Notes: generated by a model not told the origin, from the sequence alone. Positions 19,828 through 29,167 are shown, counted from the first letter of the stretch. The stretch is 64,000 bases of DNA from Legionella brunensis (GCF_001467025.1 NZ_LNXV01000036.1:326514-390513); one strand, 5' to 3'. A program made the numbers and translations.

Positions 19828-21159
19828 TTATGCCTCTTCCTTCGTTGTCTCTTTCTTCGGGTTCATTACTTCCTCGTAACCCATTTTCTTCTCTTTAATC
19901 TTGGCATTTTCACTGATTTTCTCAGCAACCATCTCTTCCATAACCAATGCTTCGATTTCGCCTAAGCGTTCTTTGCTCGCTTGGTACCAAGCACGAAGCT
20001 CATCCGGACTTTCGTAAGCACTTGCAAATTTATCGATCATTGCATCGACTCGAGCTTTATCTGCAACTAATTCGTGCTTTTTAACGTACTCAGAAAAGAG
20101 TAGACCAAGATGGACACGTCGTCTTGCTTGCTCTTCAAATAAGGCTCTAGGGAAATCTGGGATTTTTTCATTATCAGAATGCTCATGACCAAAAAGACGA
20201 TGATACATGTCATGTTTTAAATGTTCGATTTCTTTGTCAATTAATGCATTAGGTAGCTCAAATGGGTTAACTGCCAATAACTGGTCAAAAATTTTCTCAC
20301 GATTCATCGCATTGACGCGTCTTTCAAGCTCACGCACCATGTTTTCTTTAATATCTTTTTTCAGCGCATCTACTCCGCCCTCTTTGATATTAAATTTTTC
20401 AGCAAAAGCATCATCTAATGCAGGTAATTTACCTTCCATAATTTTTTGTACTGTAATTTTGAAGGTTGCTTCTTTACCAGCAAGATCTTTATGTCCATAA
20501 TCTGCAGGGAAAGTTACTTTAATTTCGAAAGGTTTACCTTTTTTAGCACCTATGATGCCATCTTCGAAGCCAGGGATCATTGAACCGGAGCCAATCACGA
20601 TTTCATAGCCTTCAGCACTTCCACCTTCGAATGCTTTATCACCCAAAAAGCCTTGGAAGTCGATAGTCACTTTGTCATCTTTAGCTACAGCGCGTGATAC
20701 TTCATGCCATTCTTTATTTTGCTCGCGCAACTTCTCTAACATATCCTTAACGTCACTATCCTTAACTTCAGCACGGACTGTTTCAATCGTAGCATTTTCA
20801 AGTTCAACGATAGTGATTTCGGGAAATACTTCAAAAGTGGCGGTATAGACAAAATCTTTTCCTGACTCGACTTGTTCGGGCTCAACAAGAGGCGAACCCG
20901 CAGGCACTAGCTGCTTATCTTGTAATGCTTGATATAAAGTTGATTGAACCATTTCTCTGGCTACATCTTCACGCACACTGGTAGAAAAACGACTTTGAAC
21001 AACGTGCATTGGTACCTTGCCAGGACGAAAACCATCAACCTTCACTTTGCGAGCAAGATTTCTGAGACGCAGGCTCACTTCTTCCTCTACTTTTTCGGTC
21101 GGTACCGAAATTGTTATTTTACGTTCCAAACCTTTCAAGGTCTCAACAGAAACTTGCAT
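19828..21159 (-). CDS. tig: Trigger factor (ribosome-associated chaperone and prolyl isomerase)
   Basis: 443 residues. It binds ribosomal protein uL23 near the exit tunnel and shields nascent chains. The ribosome-docking signature [12 protein letters not shown] lies at about 44-55. The central FKBP-type domain covers about 160-245 ([17 protein letters not shown] onward), and a long helical C-terminal chaperone domain follows. clpP starts 3 bp downstream. A tRNA-Leu gene ends 29 bp upstream on the same strand, so some tig mRNA may start at the tRNA promoter. Confidence 0.97.
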   Translation of the reverse strand: MQVSVETLKGLERKITISVPTEKVEEEVSLRLRNLARKVKVDGFRPGKVPMHVVQSRFSTSVREDVAREMVQSTLYQALQDKQLVPAGSPLVEPEQVESGKDFVYTATFEVFPEITIVELENATIETVRAEVKDSDVKDMLEKLREQNKEWHEVSRAVAKDDKVTIDFQGFLGDKAFEGGSAEGYEIVIGSGSMIPGFEDGIIGAKKGKPFEIKVTFPADYGHKDLAGKEATFKITVQKIMEGKLPALDDAFAEKFNIKEGGVDALKKDIKENMVRELERRVNAMNREKIFDQLLAVNPFELPNALIDKEIEHLKHDMYHRLFGHEHSDNEKIPDFPRALFEEQARRRVHLGLLFSEYVKKHELVADKARVDAMIDKFASAYESPDELRAWYQASKERLGEIEALVMEEMVAEKISENAKIKEKKMGYEEVMNPKKETTKEEA

Positions 21160-21188
21160 CTAGTCACCTCTTGGAAATTGTCATGAAA

Positions 21189-21273
21189 TGGTGCGAAAGG
21201 AGAGACTCGAACTCTCACGGGTTACCCCACTGGAACCTAAATCCAGCGCGTCTACCAGTTCCGCCACTTTCGC
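21189..21273 (-). tRNA. tRNA-Leu (TAG)
   Basis: 85 nt with encoded CCA and the long variable arm of a class II tRNA. The anticodon stem CTGGA/TCCAG encloses TTTAGGT, giving TAG. The acceptor GCGAAAG pairs with CTTTCGC. It has its own promoter at 21287-21315 and lies directly before tig. Confidence 0.97.
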
Positions 21274-21286
21274 TAAACAGGGTGGA

Positions 21287-21315
21287 ATTATCAAACAGTA
21301 AGCCACTCTTGTAAA
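21287..21315 (-). promoter_or_regulatory. Sigma70 promoter of tRNA-Leu
   Basis: On the minus strand, -35 TTTACA (21310-21315), a 17-bp spacer and -10 GATAAT (21287-21292), 13 bp before the mature tRNA-Leu 5' end. Confidence 0.75.
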
Positions 21316-21392
21316 GACTCAGAATGAATCTTAAGCTCAGCTGGCTAAATTACTCCCAAAAATAATCATATTTTGGATTTATTATTGGTGTA

Positions 21393-21469
21393 TGGGGTGA
21401 ACGATGGGACTCGAACCCACGACAACCGGGATCACAACCCGGGGCTCTACCAACTGAGCTACGCTCACC
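21393..21469 (-). tRNA. tRNA-His (GTG)
   Basis: 77 nt with encoded CCA. The anticodon loop contains GTG. It has the extra G at -1 paired with C73, the identity element of tRNA-His. The D- and T-arms are intact. It lies between tRNA-Arg and tRNA-Leu. Confidence 0.98.
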
Positions 21470-21507
21470 ATAATTATTACAATTAAATAGGAACTCTGCA
21501 CAAAGGC

Positions 21508-21584
21508 TGGCACGCCCGGCAGGATTCGAACCTGCTACCCTCGGCTTAGAAGGCCGATGCTCTATCCAGATGAGCTACGGGCGC
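21508..21584 (-). tRNA. tRNA-Arg (TCT)
   Basis: 77 nt with encoded CCA. The anticodon loop CTTCTAA gives TCT, reading AGA. Acceptor position 1:72 is a G:T pair; all other acceptor pairs are Watson-Crick. It lies 11 bp downstream of tRNA-Pro. Confidence 0.97.
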
Positions 21585-21595
21585 AAATTTAAAAC

Positions 21596-21672
21596 TGGTC
21601 GGGGTGGAGGGATTCGAACCCCCGACATCCTGCTCCCAAAGCAGGCGCGCTACCAGACTGCGCTACACCCCG
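21596..21672 (-). tRNA. tRNA-Pro (TGG)
   Basis: 77 nt with encoded CCA. The anticodon stem CCTGC/GCAGG encloses TTTGGGA, giving TGG. It is first in the Pro-Arg-His run and has a strong promoter directly upstream. Confidence 0.98.
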
Positions 21673-21699
21673 TTAACCCGTCCCGAGGACAGAGCGCAA

Positions 21700-21728
21700 A
21701 TAATACTCGTAGCTGTGCTATAGGTCAA
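21700..21728 (-). promoter_or_regulatory. Strong sigma70 promoter of the tRNA-Pro-Arg-His run
   Basis: On the minus strand, -35 TTGACC (21723-21728), a 17-bp spacer and -10 TATTAT (21700-21705), followed by a GCGC-rich discriminator of the kind found at stringently controlled stable-RNA promoters. Confidence 0.82.
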
Positions 21729-21840
21729 TAACCAAAACCATTAAATTTTAATGAAAGTGGAGTCTCTTCGATAAACAATTCATTTGCCGCCTATATTTTT
21801 TTTAGTTAGCATTAAAAACTTCGTTTCTATAGTGGTAATT

Positions 21841-23064
21841 ATGAAACCTCGACTGCTTCCAATATTTGATAACATGAATTATCTTCATAAAAATCAAGAA
21901 AACGTCATTTTACCTGATGCTCGTTTTCAGAATGATTTCTATTACAGCTTAAATTTTTTAAAGAGTTATAATGGTAGCTTAGGTACTTTCAACAGTTATC
22001 GGCGCGAAGCCGAGCGCCTTTTGCAATGGTGTTGGCACATCAAAAAGACGACTCTTTGCGAACTTAAACGCGACGATATTGAGCAGTTCGTTCGCTTTTG
22101 CCAAAACCCGCCATCTACCTGGATAAGTTTGAAAAAAGTACCACGCTTTCTCGAAAAGGAAGGGAAACGTCAACCCAATGAAGATTGGCGCCCCTTTGTT
22201 GCCAGTGTGAGTAAATCAGAAAGAAAGCAAGGTGTTGCGCCGTCAGTTGAGCAATTTAGCCTCTCACAAGGGGCAGTACAGGAAATATTTGCTATTTTAA
22301 GTACTTTTTTTAATTTTTTGATTGCTGAAGAATACCTGGTATCTAATCCAGTTGCCTTAATTAGACAGAAAAGTAAATTTGTCCGTAAACGCCAAACAAA
22401 TGCCCCTATAAGACGTTTGAGTCTCAATCAATGGGATGCAGTACTTGATGCTGCAGAAAAGCTCGCCAATGAGAATCCTGAAAAGCATGAGCGCACGCGC
22501 TTTATTCTCAGTATGCTTTTCGGTATGTATTTACGTATCTCTGAGCTTGCTGCGAGTGAGCGTTGGATCCCAACAATGAATGATTTTGCCAAAGATTCAA
22601 ACGGTCAATGGTGGTTTACCACCGTAGGGAAAGGCAATAAAGAACGACAAGTTGCTGTTAGTGATGCGATGCTGGCCAGCTTAGCGCGTTGGCGTCAGTT
22701 TTTAGGTTTAACTCCGTTCCCCTCACCTGCCGATAACTCTCCGCTAATACCAAGAATTCGTGGTACAGGACCCATGAGCGATACTGCCCCTATACGACGC
22801 TTAGTACAACTTTGCTTTGACTTGGCCGCTGAAGACTTGCGTCGCCATGATAGGTTGGAAGAGGCTGATAACTTGGCAGCAGCCACTGTACACTGGCTAA
22901 GGCATACTGGCATCTCTGAAGACGTTAAAATTCGCCCCAGAGAACATGTACGCGACGACGCAGGACATAGCTCTAGTGCGACAACAGACCGTTACATTGA
23001 TGTTGAAATGCATGCGCGGCATCAATCAGCACGAAAAAAGAAAATTATAGTTGAAAGTGAGTAG
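21841..23064 (+). CDS. Orphan tyrosine recombinase (phage-integrase family)
   Basis: 407 residues from the ATG at 21841; the frame is open to a TTG at 21784 but that adds an unlikely N-terminus. The N-terminal SAM-like core-binding domain covers about 30-170. The catalytic set is complete: Arg232 in LRISEL, a Lys in TVGKGNK (264 or 267), His351 and Arg354 in HWLRHTG, His376 in DAGHSS and nucleophile Tyr385 in TTDRYID. It lies 168 bp from tRNA-Pro, an integration-type site, but no other phage or ICE gene is next to it. It could be a resident recombinase with a chromosomal role or the remnant of an excised element. Confidence 0.88.
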   Translation: MKPRLLPIFDNMNYLHKNQENVILPDARFQNDFYYSLNFLKSYNGSLGTFNSYRREAERLLQWCWHIKKTTLCELKRDDIEQFVRFCQNPPSTWISLKKVPRFLEKEGKRQPNEDWRPFVASVSKSERKQGVAPSVEQFSLSQGAVQEIFAILSTFFNFLIAEEYLVSNPVALIRQKSKFVRKRQTNAPIRRLSLNQWDAVLDAAEKLANENPEKHERTRFILSMLFGMYLRISELAASERWIPTMNDFAKDSNGQWWFTTVGKGNKERQVAVSDAMLASLARWRQFLGLTPFPSPADNSPLIPRIRGTGPMSDTAPIRRLVQLCFDLAAEDLRRHDRLEEADNLAAATVHWLRHTGISEDVKIRPREHVRDDAGHSSSATTDRYIDVEMHARHQSARKKKIIVESE

Positions 23065-23068
23065 TCTA

Positions 23069-23090
23069 GAGCTTATTTGCAAATAAGCTC
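23069..23090. terminator. 22-bp perfect palindrome between convergent genes
   Basis: GAGCTTATTTG followed by CAAATAAGCTC, a perfect palindrome filling the gap between the recombinase stop and the murI stop. It could act as a bidirectional transcript end, though it has no flanking T-run. A recombinase-binding site is another possibility given its neighbour. Confidence 0.5.
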
Positions 23091-23900
23091 TTACGTGCAA
23101 GCATCAACTAATTCAATGCGATTATGAGGGAGTGGTTCGCCAAGGAAAATCTCCCCCACGGCTTGAAAACGTTTAATTGAATCAGTGACTAAATAATGAA
23201 TAACCTGCGTTCCATCTGTACTGGATAATTTCGTTTTTGTTAATATTTCTTTCAGGGCTTTTGCAGTAGCTTCAGCAGAGTCAACAATGGTAACCCCTGC
23301 AGGTAAAAGTGTTTTTAACAACGACTTAAACACGGGAAAGTGAGTACAACCTAAAAGAAGAGTATCTTCATCACGAAAATCTGACAAATAATGCTTTAAT
23401 GCTTCCCGAGCAATCGCATTATCGACCATTCCTTCTTCGGCAAGAGCCACTAGAACACTGCATGCACGAGCACTTATTGTGGCTTGCGGCAATTTTTCAC
23501 AAATTAGACGTTGATAAGCGCTTGAAGCAATAGTCGTTTCAGTCGCTAAAACAGCAATACGTTGATTTTTAGTTGCAGCCACTACTGCTGCAGCGCCCGG
23601 AGATACAACCCCTAAAACTGGCAGGTCAGGCAACATCTCTTGTAAGTGAGGAAGCGCTGCTGTTGTCGCCGTGTTACAAGCAATAACCAATGCTTTTATC
23701 TGTTTTTCTACTAAAACACGAGCCATCTGCAATGCATATTGCTGCACCGTATCAGGGCTTTTGGTACCGTAAGGCAATCGGGCTGTATCCCCAAGATAGA
23801 CAAAAGACTCTTTAACCAGGGTAGCTTTAAGCGCCCTTAAGACTGTTAAGCCACCCATACCTGAATCGAACACACCAATAGGCAAATTATTCTTATTCAT
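23091..23900 (-). CDS. murI: Glutamate racemase
   Basis: 269 residues. It makes D-glutamate for peptidoglycan without a cofactor. Both catalytic cysteines are visible, in ACNTATT and LGCTHFP, and the N-terminal IGVFDSGMGGLTVLRAL contains the conserved Asp and Ser. It is convergent with the recombinase gene and starts 59 bp after the large effector-like gene on the same strand. Confidence 0.96.
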   Translation of the reverse strand: MNKNNLPIGVFDSGMGGLTVLRALKATLVKESFVYLGDTARLPYGTKSPDTVQQYALQMARVLVEKQIKALVIACNTATTAALPHLQEMLPDLPVLGVVSPGAAAVVAATKNQRIAVLATETTIASSAYQRLICEKLPQATISARACSVLVALAEEGMVDNAIAREALKHYLSDFRDEDTLLLGCTHFPVFKSLLKTLLPAGVTIVDSAEATAKALKEILTKTKLSSTDGTQVIHYLVTDSIKRFQAVGEIFLGEPLPHNRIELVDACT

Positions 23901-23959
23901 TATTGTCCTAAATTGTAAGTTTAACTGGTTATTAATAAATAACTAACTTACCTCGCCCT

Positions 23960-26900
23960 TCAACTACTTTGACCTGGAACAGTTGGGGCCTTGTTTTCCT
24001 GTTCCGTATTCACTTGCTCTACCTTAGGTTTGATATCTTTCAATTTTGATTTGACAACGTCGCTGGCTGCAGTATTTGTTTTCTCTTTTGCTTCTTCCCT
24101 TTTCTCTCCGAGCTTGACCGTAGAAAACTCTTTCATACCAGTTGCGCTATTAAGAACTGAAGGATGAGTTTTCCAAGTCTCATATTCGGGTAGATTGATA
24201 ATAGACTCTCCTTTGCCAAAGAAATCTTTTTTAATGTGTTGATTTGGATTAAACCCGGCCGTGCTGCTTACCTTAATCGCACTGCTATCAAATTCCATAC
24301 CTGGGACATTTCTACCAATCACCATTAATGCCATCCACATATTTTTAACTTGGTCCTCATCACCATCATCCAGATAGATAGGATCGTCTGCTGTAGGCGG
24401 CCCATCTTTTAATACCTGCATGGCTAATGCCATATAAAACTCTTTAGTCGCTTTTTCCTCAGTGGGAGGAGGAGGTTGGCGTACAGTGAACGAGGAGCTA
24501 CCAACATATTCCACCTGACCTTTACTATTGACTCGCGCCATTTCAGGCTTACGCTCCTCCAGGAATTTACTATAAATCGGTCCAGTAGTCCCTACGGTCC
24601 CAATCGTGTGGTTACGAATACAGCCTGCAGGAATAGGTTTCTCTGTATCAAAATGTTTATAACCCTCAGGTGTAATCTGATTTCTTCTCACTGTAAGATT
24701 AGCTGTCAAATCCACAGTTTCATTACCAGCACTGCTAAGCAACGATTGTTTCTGGCTAATTGGATAATCATCAATCTTTGACTTAAAAGCTAAAAATTTA
24801 ACGTCTTTACCCACTTGGGCCTCTTGCAGTGTTTTCAGCAGGCCTTTTTTCAGTAAAGAGTTATCTGGCCCTATAGGATTACCCCGTAGCAGTCTTTGTA
24901 CTCCTTCATAACGCTCAAGCTCTTTCTGTGCTGCATCTAACTGCTTGTTGAGTTCATCCCTATACTCCTTAAGCTTATCTTTACGCCATTGCGGTGTATT
25001 AACAGGCAACTCATGAGCTTGAGGGATACTGGCAAGCTGCTCATTCAAAAGCGTTATCTCATTTCGATAAAACTTCACCATCGAATTAGAGACTTTATCA
25101 AGCTCAGTATATTGCTCCAACATCTCGCGAGCATTCTCTTTAGCCGTAGCCTGAAAAGCAGGATTGAACCAATCAAAAACTTTTGTTTCACTTAAGAGCT
25201 TTAACTGCTTATGGATTTTCTTATCAGCCTCAGTAATTTCCTTATGTAAATCTGTAAATTTGTTTCGCTCTTTTGTTTGTAGATCTATAAGCCTGGCTAT
25301 ATTCGTTTGATCAGAACTAAGGAATACCGCTTTACTCGCACTTGCTTTTGCATCTTTAAATGCTTCTGGCGTCAGTTGTTCTTTTAAATCATCACGATTA
25401 AACGTACCTCTTGGAGCAGGCGGATTGACTAGATTAGCAGCCTGTAATTTCCCCAAAAACTCAGCCGAGCTTGATGACTCATAAAAATTTCCCACGATAG
25501 TATTTATCTGAGCATCAGGAAATTCATCTTCTTTCTCTAGAGTCATTAAGAATTGCATAACTGCTTTATTTGTGGCAGAAGGAGTAATTCCGTATCTCGC
25601 AATTAAATGCTGGTTATGATCTCGTTGATCCTGAATCGCTTCTTGAATTACATCATCACGTGTGCGATTAGCTGAATCATAGCCAAACCCCACATATAAA
25701 TCCTCAGGATCCATTCCTAGAACCTGAGCAAAACGATCCACTGCTCTTTTATATTCTGTTGTGGGGCCATTAAAATCGGTGCTTGGATCCAAAAGCACAT
25801 CATTAATAGCCTTAACCTGCGCCTCAGTTAATGGATTATCTAGCGTCATCTCACCAATAATCTTTGCCACTTGAGCATTGACAATTTTTGAAGCGCGAGC
25901 ATGCTGTAAATTCTCTTCTGCCGCTGCCGTCAAAAGAGCAGGATCAATCGTTATATCCCCACCCAATGCTTTTACAATAGCCAGACTCGTTGCATTGACA
26001 TCACGACCATGAGCATCCATTAAAGTGCGCATGATTTCCGGTTTAGCAAGGATAACTTGTTGTGTAGCCAGTGGTAGTTGCTCGATAACTTTAATAAGGG
26101 CATCATGGTTATCAAAGCGAGAATATTGATCCAAGCTTAAAGCAATGGTTTTAGCTGCAGCTGCTTTTTGTACAGAAGCCATGCTGTCCTTGTTAACCCA
26201 GCCTTGCTCAGTAATCCCCATATCCGTTAACGCAGCTTTAAATGTATCGATGTCTTTGGCTTGTGTCAGTTTTTTTAACTTAGTAAGATCTCCATCTTCT
26301 GGATAATTACTAACCAAATTCTCAACTAGACGTGCCCGAAAAGCTTGTTGCTCTTTTTGAGGTAGAGTTCCGACTAGGGCGCCTACATTTAAGTGACTTA
26401 AATCAAAGGCAGCCAATTCTCTTGTAGCGCCATGAATAGCAGTTGGGTCTGCTATATTAAGATTATTAATATTAATTATAAAATCAGCAAAATTATTACC
26501 CCGCAAATCTATTTTTTTAGTAACTCGCAGAGTAGCTTCCATTGCTGCATAGGCACTTAACGTCTTTTCATAATCCCCATAGGCATTTTGATGAATTACA
26601 TCATCTTCACCGGGAAAAGCGCTAGTGGCAGGTCTACCCAGAAGAACTCTCACTGCTCCCTTGAGAAGGCCAACGCTTGTGGGGTATGCCAAAGTCGCTA
26701 GCTGATCGGGACTTAAAGCTTTAACACCATCCTCGCTCTTGGCTAGAGAAATCAGCGCCTGTTGCCGTGCTTTTTTGACATTGTCAGGATTTTTAAAGTA
26801 CTCTGCGACTCCTGGTGGTACCGCACGTCCTTGAGTAAAATGTCCCCAGCCTACATTAAAATCAGGATTAGGCTCGTTTAACATTTGTCTTAAACGAGTA

Positions 26901-28198
26901 GCATCCTTGGCGCTATATAATGATTTTCTCACATAAGCCGCCGCAACGATTTGCTGTACGCTTTTCGGATCAGAAAAGGCGCTATGAAAACTATTTTCAG
27001 TTTGATAACCAAGTACAGTATTGCTGGCTAAAACATTTTTAATGTCTGCTACTGAGGTAACCTTCATTAAAGCATTTAAAGTTTCGACATCATCTAGCTC
27101 GGCTATCTTAAGCTGCAGAGCCCGGGTAGCTGCGGCCTGGCGAATACTCGCTAAATTTTCTGCGGTAACGGCAGCATTTAAATAAAGATCATTTGCATTA
27201 TTGCCCCCCTGCAATATGTCTTTTAAGGCATTTAGGTCAGTTTGACTGGCAATATTCTTAAGCGCATCTTTATTATTACCTATGCTTAATGCTTGCTCTA
27301 AGTATTTTTTACCTACTAGAGCTCGAACCCAAGGCGCGTCGGCATCTTGCAATGCAGTTCTATAAGGAGCGGGAAAACCTGTGCCAACACTAATGGCTGC
27401 ATTCAAAAACGTAGATGCCGTAGGGTCTTGCAAAGCCACAAGCGTAGTATTCAGATTAAGAGGAGGATTATTAGCAAAATGTAACTCAATTCCTTTTTTA
27501 GCAGCCTCATTTGCTACTAACCTCTGTAAATTCCCCAACGGGTTTGCCAGAAGCATCTTAGGAGACGTTGAAGGTGCAATACCAAGTCCGTTCAGTGCAG
27601 CTTGAAACGCAGGCTGACCACCAGCAGTTAATAAGGCATTGATTTGATTAATATCTTGGCATGAGCTGATCTTTTTCAGAAGCAGCTGGCGCTGCGCTTC
27701 GAATCTAATTCTATCGACTGCGTCATTAGTAAGTACCGACTCATCATTAGGGTTCCAGTTAGCAATTCGACCTGCTGGTGCCCCTAATTTTGTTCTACCA
27801 TCAGGGTGAGCTAATAGGTTGCGCAACTGAACTCTATTATCCTGCTCTATGATAGCCTTAAGAGCTGCCTCATCCGCATTCTGAAGCGCGATAATCATCC
27901 TTTTTTCGGCAGCAAGTTTGAATAATGCCTGGAAATCTTGGGCAGGAACTGCTCCCATCCCAACATCACCATCTGGCTTTAAATCATTATCATTGTTATG
28001 TGCAAAACCCGTTGGATTAAAATTAACACCTAACCCGTTCCAAATAGCCCCTTGGTCTATGATCGCTTTTCTAAATGCATCTGGAGTAGTATGGCTTACC
28101 TCCAGCATTTTATTTAAAACTTGAAGGGCTTCAGCTGGTTTTTTAAGAAGTGCAGCATTTTGCAGCGCGGCTAATAGCGTATTATTTACGGCAGGCAT
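23960..28198 (-). CDS. 1412-residue repetitive helical protein, candidate Dot/Icm effector
   Basis: A very long protein without signal peptide or membrane segment. The first ~850 residues hold degenerate helical modules with the recurring pattern F-x-x-A-L/I-x-x-x-G, a variable loop, then an Ala/Lys-rich helix; clear cases are FRKAIIDQG (near 41), FQAALNGLGI (near 200) and FKAALTDMGI (near 660). Residues about 960-1110 are strongly charged and coiled-coil-like. A C-terminal region of ~250 residues includes WMALMVIGRNVPGMEF, and the last 50 residues are rich in Glu, Lys and Thr, ending in a polar tail as in many Dot/Icm substrates. I cannot name the family. The start has a GGAGTAAC ribosome-binding site. 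Effector status is inferred from size, composition and tail. Confidence 0.72.
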   Translation of the reverse strand: MPAVNNTLLAALQNAALLKKPAEALQVLNKMLEVSHTTPDAFRKAIIDQGAIWNGLGVNFNPTGFAHNNDNDLKPDGDVGMGAVPAQDFQALFKLAAEKRMIIALQNADEAALKAIIEQDNRVQLRNLLAHPDGRTKLGAPAGRIANWNPNDESVLTNDAVDRIRFEAQRQLLLKKISSCQDINQINALLTAGGQPAFQAALNGLGIAPSTSPKMLLANPLGNLQRLVANEAAKKGIELHFANNPPLNLNTTLVALQDPTASTFLNAAISVGTGFPAPYRTALQDADAPWVRALVGKKYLEQALSIGNNKDALKNIASQTDLNALKDILQGGNNANDLYLNAAVTAENLASIRQAAATRALQLKIAELDDVETLNALMKVTSVADIKNVLASNTVLGYQTENSFHSAFSDPKSVQQIVAAAYVRKSLYSAKDATRLRQMLNEPNPDFNVGWGHFTQGRAVPPGVAEYFKNPDNVKKARQQALISLAKSEDGVKALSPDQLATLAYPTSVGLLKGAVRVLLGRPATSAFPGEDDVIHQNAYGDYEKTLSAYAAMEATLRVTKKIDLRGNNFADFIININNLNIADPTAIHGATRELAAFDLSHLNVGALVGTLPQKEQQAFRARLVENLVSNYPEDGDLTKLKKLTQAKDIDTFKAALTDMGITEQGWVNKDSMASVQKAAAAKTIALSLDQYSRFDNHDALIKVIEQLPLATQQVILAKPEIMRTLMDAHGRDVNATSLAIVKALGGDITIDPALLTAAAEENLQHARASKIVNAQVAKIIGEMTLDNPLTEAQVKAINDVLLDPSTDFNGPTTEYKRAVDRFAQVLGMDPEDLYVGFGYDSANRTRDDVIQEAIQDQRDHNQHLIARYGITPSATNKAVMQFLMTLEKEDEFPDAQINTIVGNFYESSSSAEFLGKLQAANLVNPPAPRGTFNRDDLKEQLTPEAFKDAKASASKAVFLSSDQTNIARLIDLQTKERNKFTDLHKEITEADKKIHKQLKLLSETKVFDWFNPAFQATAKENAREMLEQYTELDKVSNSMVKFYRNEITLLNEQLASIPQAHELPVNTPQWRKDKLKEYRDELNKQLDAAQKELERYEGVQRLLRGNPIGPDNSLLKKGLLKTLQEAQVGKDVKFLAFKSKIDDYPISQKQSLLSSAGNETVDLTANLTVRRNQITPEGYKHFDTEKPIPAGCIRNHTIGTVGTTGPIYSKFLEERKPEMARVNSKGQVEYVGSSSFTVRQPPPPTEEKATKEFYMALAMQVLKDGPPTADDPIYLDDGDEDQVKNMWMALMVIGRNVPGMEFDSSAIKVSSTAGFNPNQHIKKDFFGKGESIINLPEYETWKTHPSVLNSATGMKEFSTVKLGEKREEAKEKTNTAASDVVKSKLKDIKPKVEQVNTEQENKAPTVPGQSS

Positions 28199-28237
28199 TT
28201 GTTACTCCGCAAGAGTCATAATAATTTTAATTTTAAA

Positions 28238-28251
28238 CTTAATTTATTAAG
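28238..28251. promoter_or_regulatory. Inverted repeat in the divergent regulatory gap
   Basis: CTTAAT-TT-ATTAAG lies between the divergent 1412-residue gene and the small secreted protein gene. The half-site CTTAAT resembles the PmrA half-site, but the halves are inverted rather than tandem, so a PmrA box is not claimed. It could bind another dimeric regulator. Confidence 0.3.
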
Positions 28252-28345
28252 TATTCCTTAAACTTTACAGGATTTTATAAAAAAGGCTTGATTTGAGTCT
28301 AACCTCTTCTATTTTTAATAGTATAGCAAGCAACAGGACGAATAA

Positions 28346-28648
28346 ATGAACAAGTTATTTTGCTTCATTTTTGCCTTCTTACCAGGGATAGTTTTTGCTC
28401 AAGGTTGCATTGTGGGAGGAAAGCCCGATAAACCCCGTTATGTTTGCATGGACGGGCGCTCTCTGCGTATGACCAGCAGTGGTTTCTTATGGAACGCCAA
28501 GCGTGGTTGTTTTATGAGCAAGATTCCTTGTTGCGCCTATGATGCCACTCATTATAGTTTTTCTACCAATCCTTCTTATGTTTACTACTCCTATAAAAAA
28601 TGTCGTGAGGGTTACCCTTATCATTTAGGGGAGATGCAAACCCATTAG
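28346..28648 (+). CDS. Small secreted cysteine-rich protein, unknown function
   Basis: 100 residues. A signal peptide (MNKLFCFIFAFLPGIVFA) is followed by an ~82-residue mature part with six cysteines at 21, 34, 55, 62, 63 and 86, enough for three disulfides, and many aromatic residues. It should be exported by Sec and act in the periplasm or outside. No family is recognised. A GGACG sequence lies just before the ATG. The gene is divergent from the 1412-residue gene and convergent with the small membrane protein gene. Confidence 0.7.
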   Translation: MNKLFCFIFAFLPGIVFAQGCIVGGKPDKPRYVCMDGRSLRMTSSGFLWNAKRGCFMSKIPCCAYDATHYSFSTNPSYVYYSYKKCREGYPYHLGEMQTH

Positions 28649-28677
28649 AACTTTTTAGAAGATATCATTCAGCGAAC

Positions 28678-28697
28678 CCCGCGGTCGATGCCACGGG
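28678..28697. repeat. Short dispersed hairpin repeat, copy 1
   Basis: CCCGCGG, loop TCGATG, CCACGGG forms a stem with one mismatch. Its first 15 bases recur with a single change at 45445-45459, also intergenic, so this is probably a small genome repeat. It lies between convergent genes and may work as a transcript end. Confidence 0.5.
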
Positions 28698-28743
28698 AAT
28701 ACGGTGTCAGATTGAATAGGTATATTTGTTCAGAAATGCTAAT

Positions 28744-29163
28744 TTAGGAATAGCTATAATTGACTGTCAACAAGATGGCAACAATGAGCCAAATGACCAT
28801 ACTGGTAATAAATGCAAAACGAAACGGCTCAAAGCTTTTGTGTTTTATCCAAAAATTAGCAATAGCAACAGGGAGGACTGCTAGTCCCATTAGGATAATA
28901 ATATTTGCAACGATAAGTGCTTCTTTGAAAGAGAGCCAATTAGCTATAGTGGCAGCTGCAGTGTGCAAGATTCGTTTGGTTTGTAACAATCCCCAGGAAA
29001 CCCACGGATCGTAATAAACTACCAAAGTCGAAGCCAAGATAAGCGGTAATAGCAATTTCATACCACGAATTGCAAATATCCTCTTAAAAAAATTAGCGAA
29101 TTCCTGCGAAAACATCACAACAATCGCACAACACACCACGACTAGTGCTACTGTTAATAACAT
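28744..29163 (-). CDS. Small inner-membrane protein, unknown function
   Basis: About 139 residues from the ATG at 29163, chosen because AGGGGTGA lies directly upstream; a longer frame would run into the preceding gene. It has four hydrophobic segments: near the start (LLTVALVVVCCAIVVMF), then around LLLPLILASTLVVYY, ALIVANIIILMGLAVLPVAI and AFITSMVIWLIVAILL. There is a short basic loop FKRIFAIRG. It begins 4 bp after the ABC-F gene stop, so it is co-translated with it. No family is recognised. Confidence 0.72.
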   Translation of the reverse strand: MLLTVALVVVCCAIVVMFSQEFANFFKRIFAIRGMKLLLPLILASTLVVYYDPWVSWGLLQTKRILHTAAATIANWLSFKEALIVANIIILMGLAVLPVAIANFWIKHKSFEPFRFAFITSMVIWLIVAILLTVNYSYS

Positions 29164-29167
29164 GTTA

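Noticed and set aside
21393..23064. Integrated phage or ICE at the tRNA cluster
   Set aside because: Only one recombinase gene is present; murI and other core genes follow directly and no direct repeat of a tRNA 3' end was seen.
28199..28345. PmrA box before the 1412-residue gene
   Set aside because: TTAAT half-sites are present but arranged as an inverted repeat, not as two direct copies with 2-bp spacing; AT-rich gaps give such half-sites by chance.
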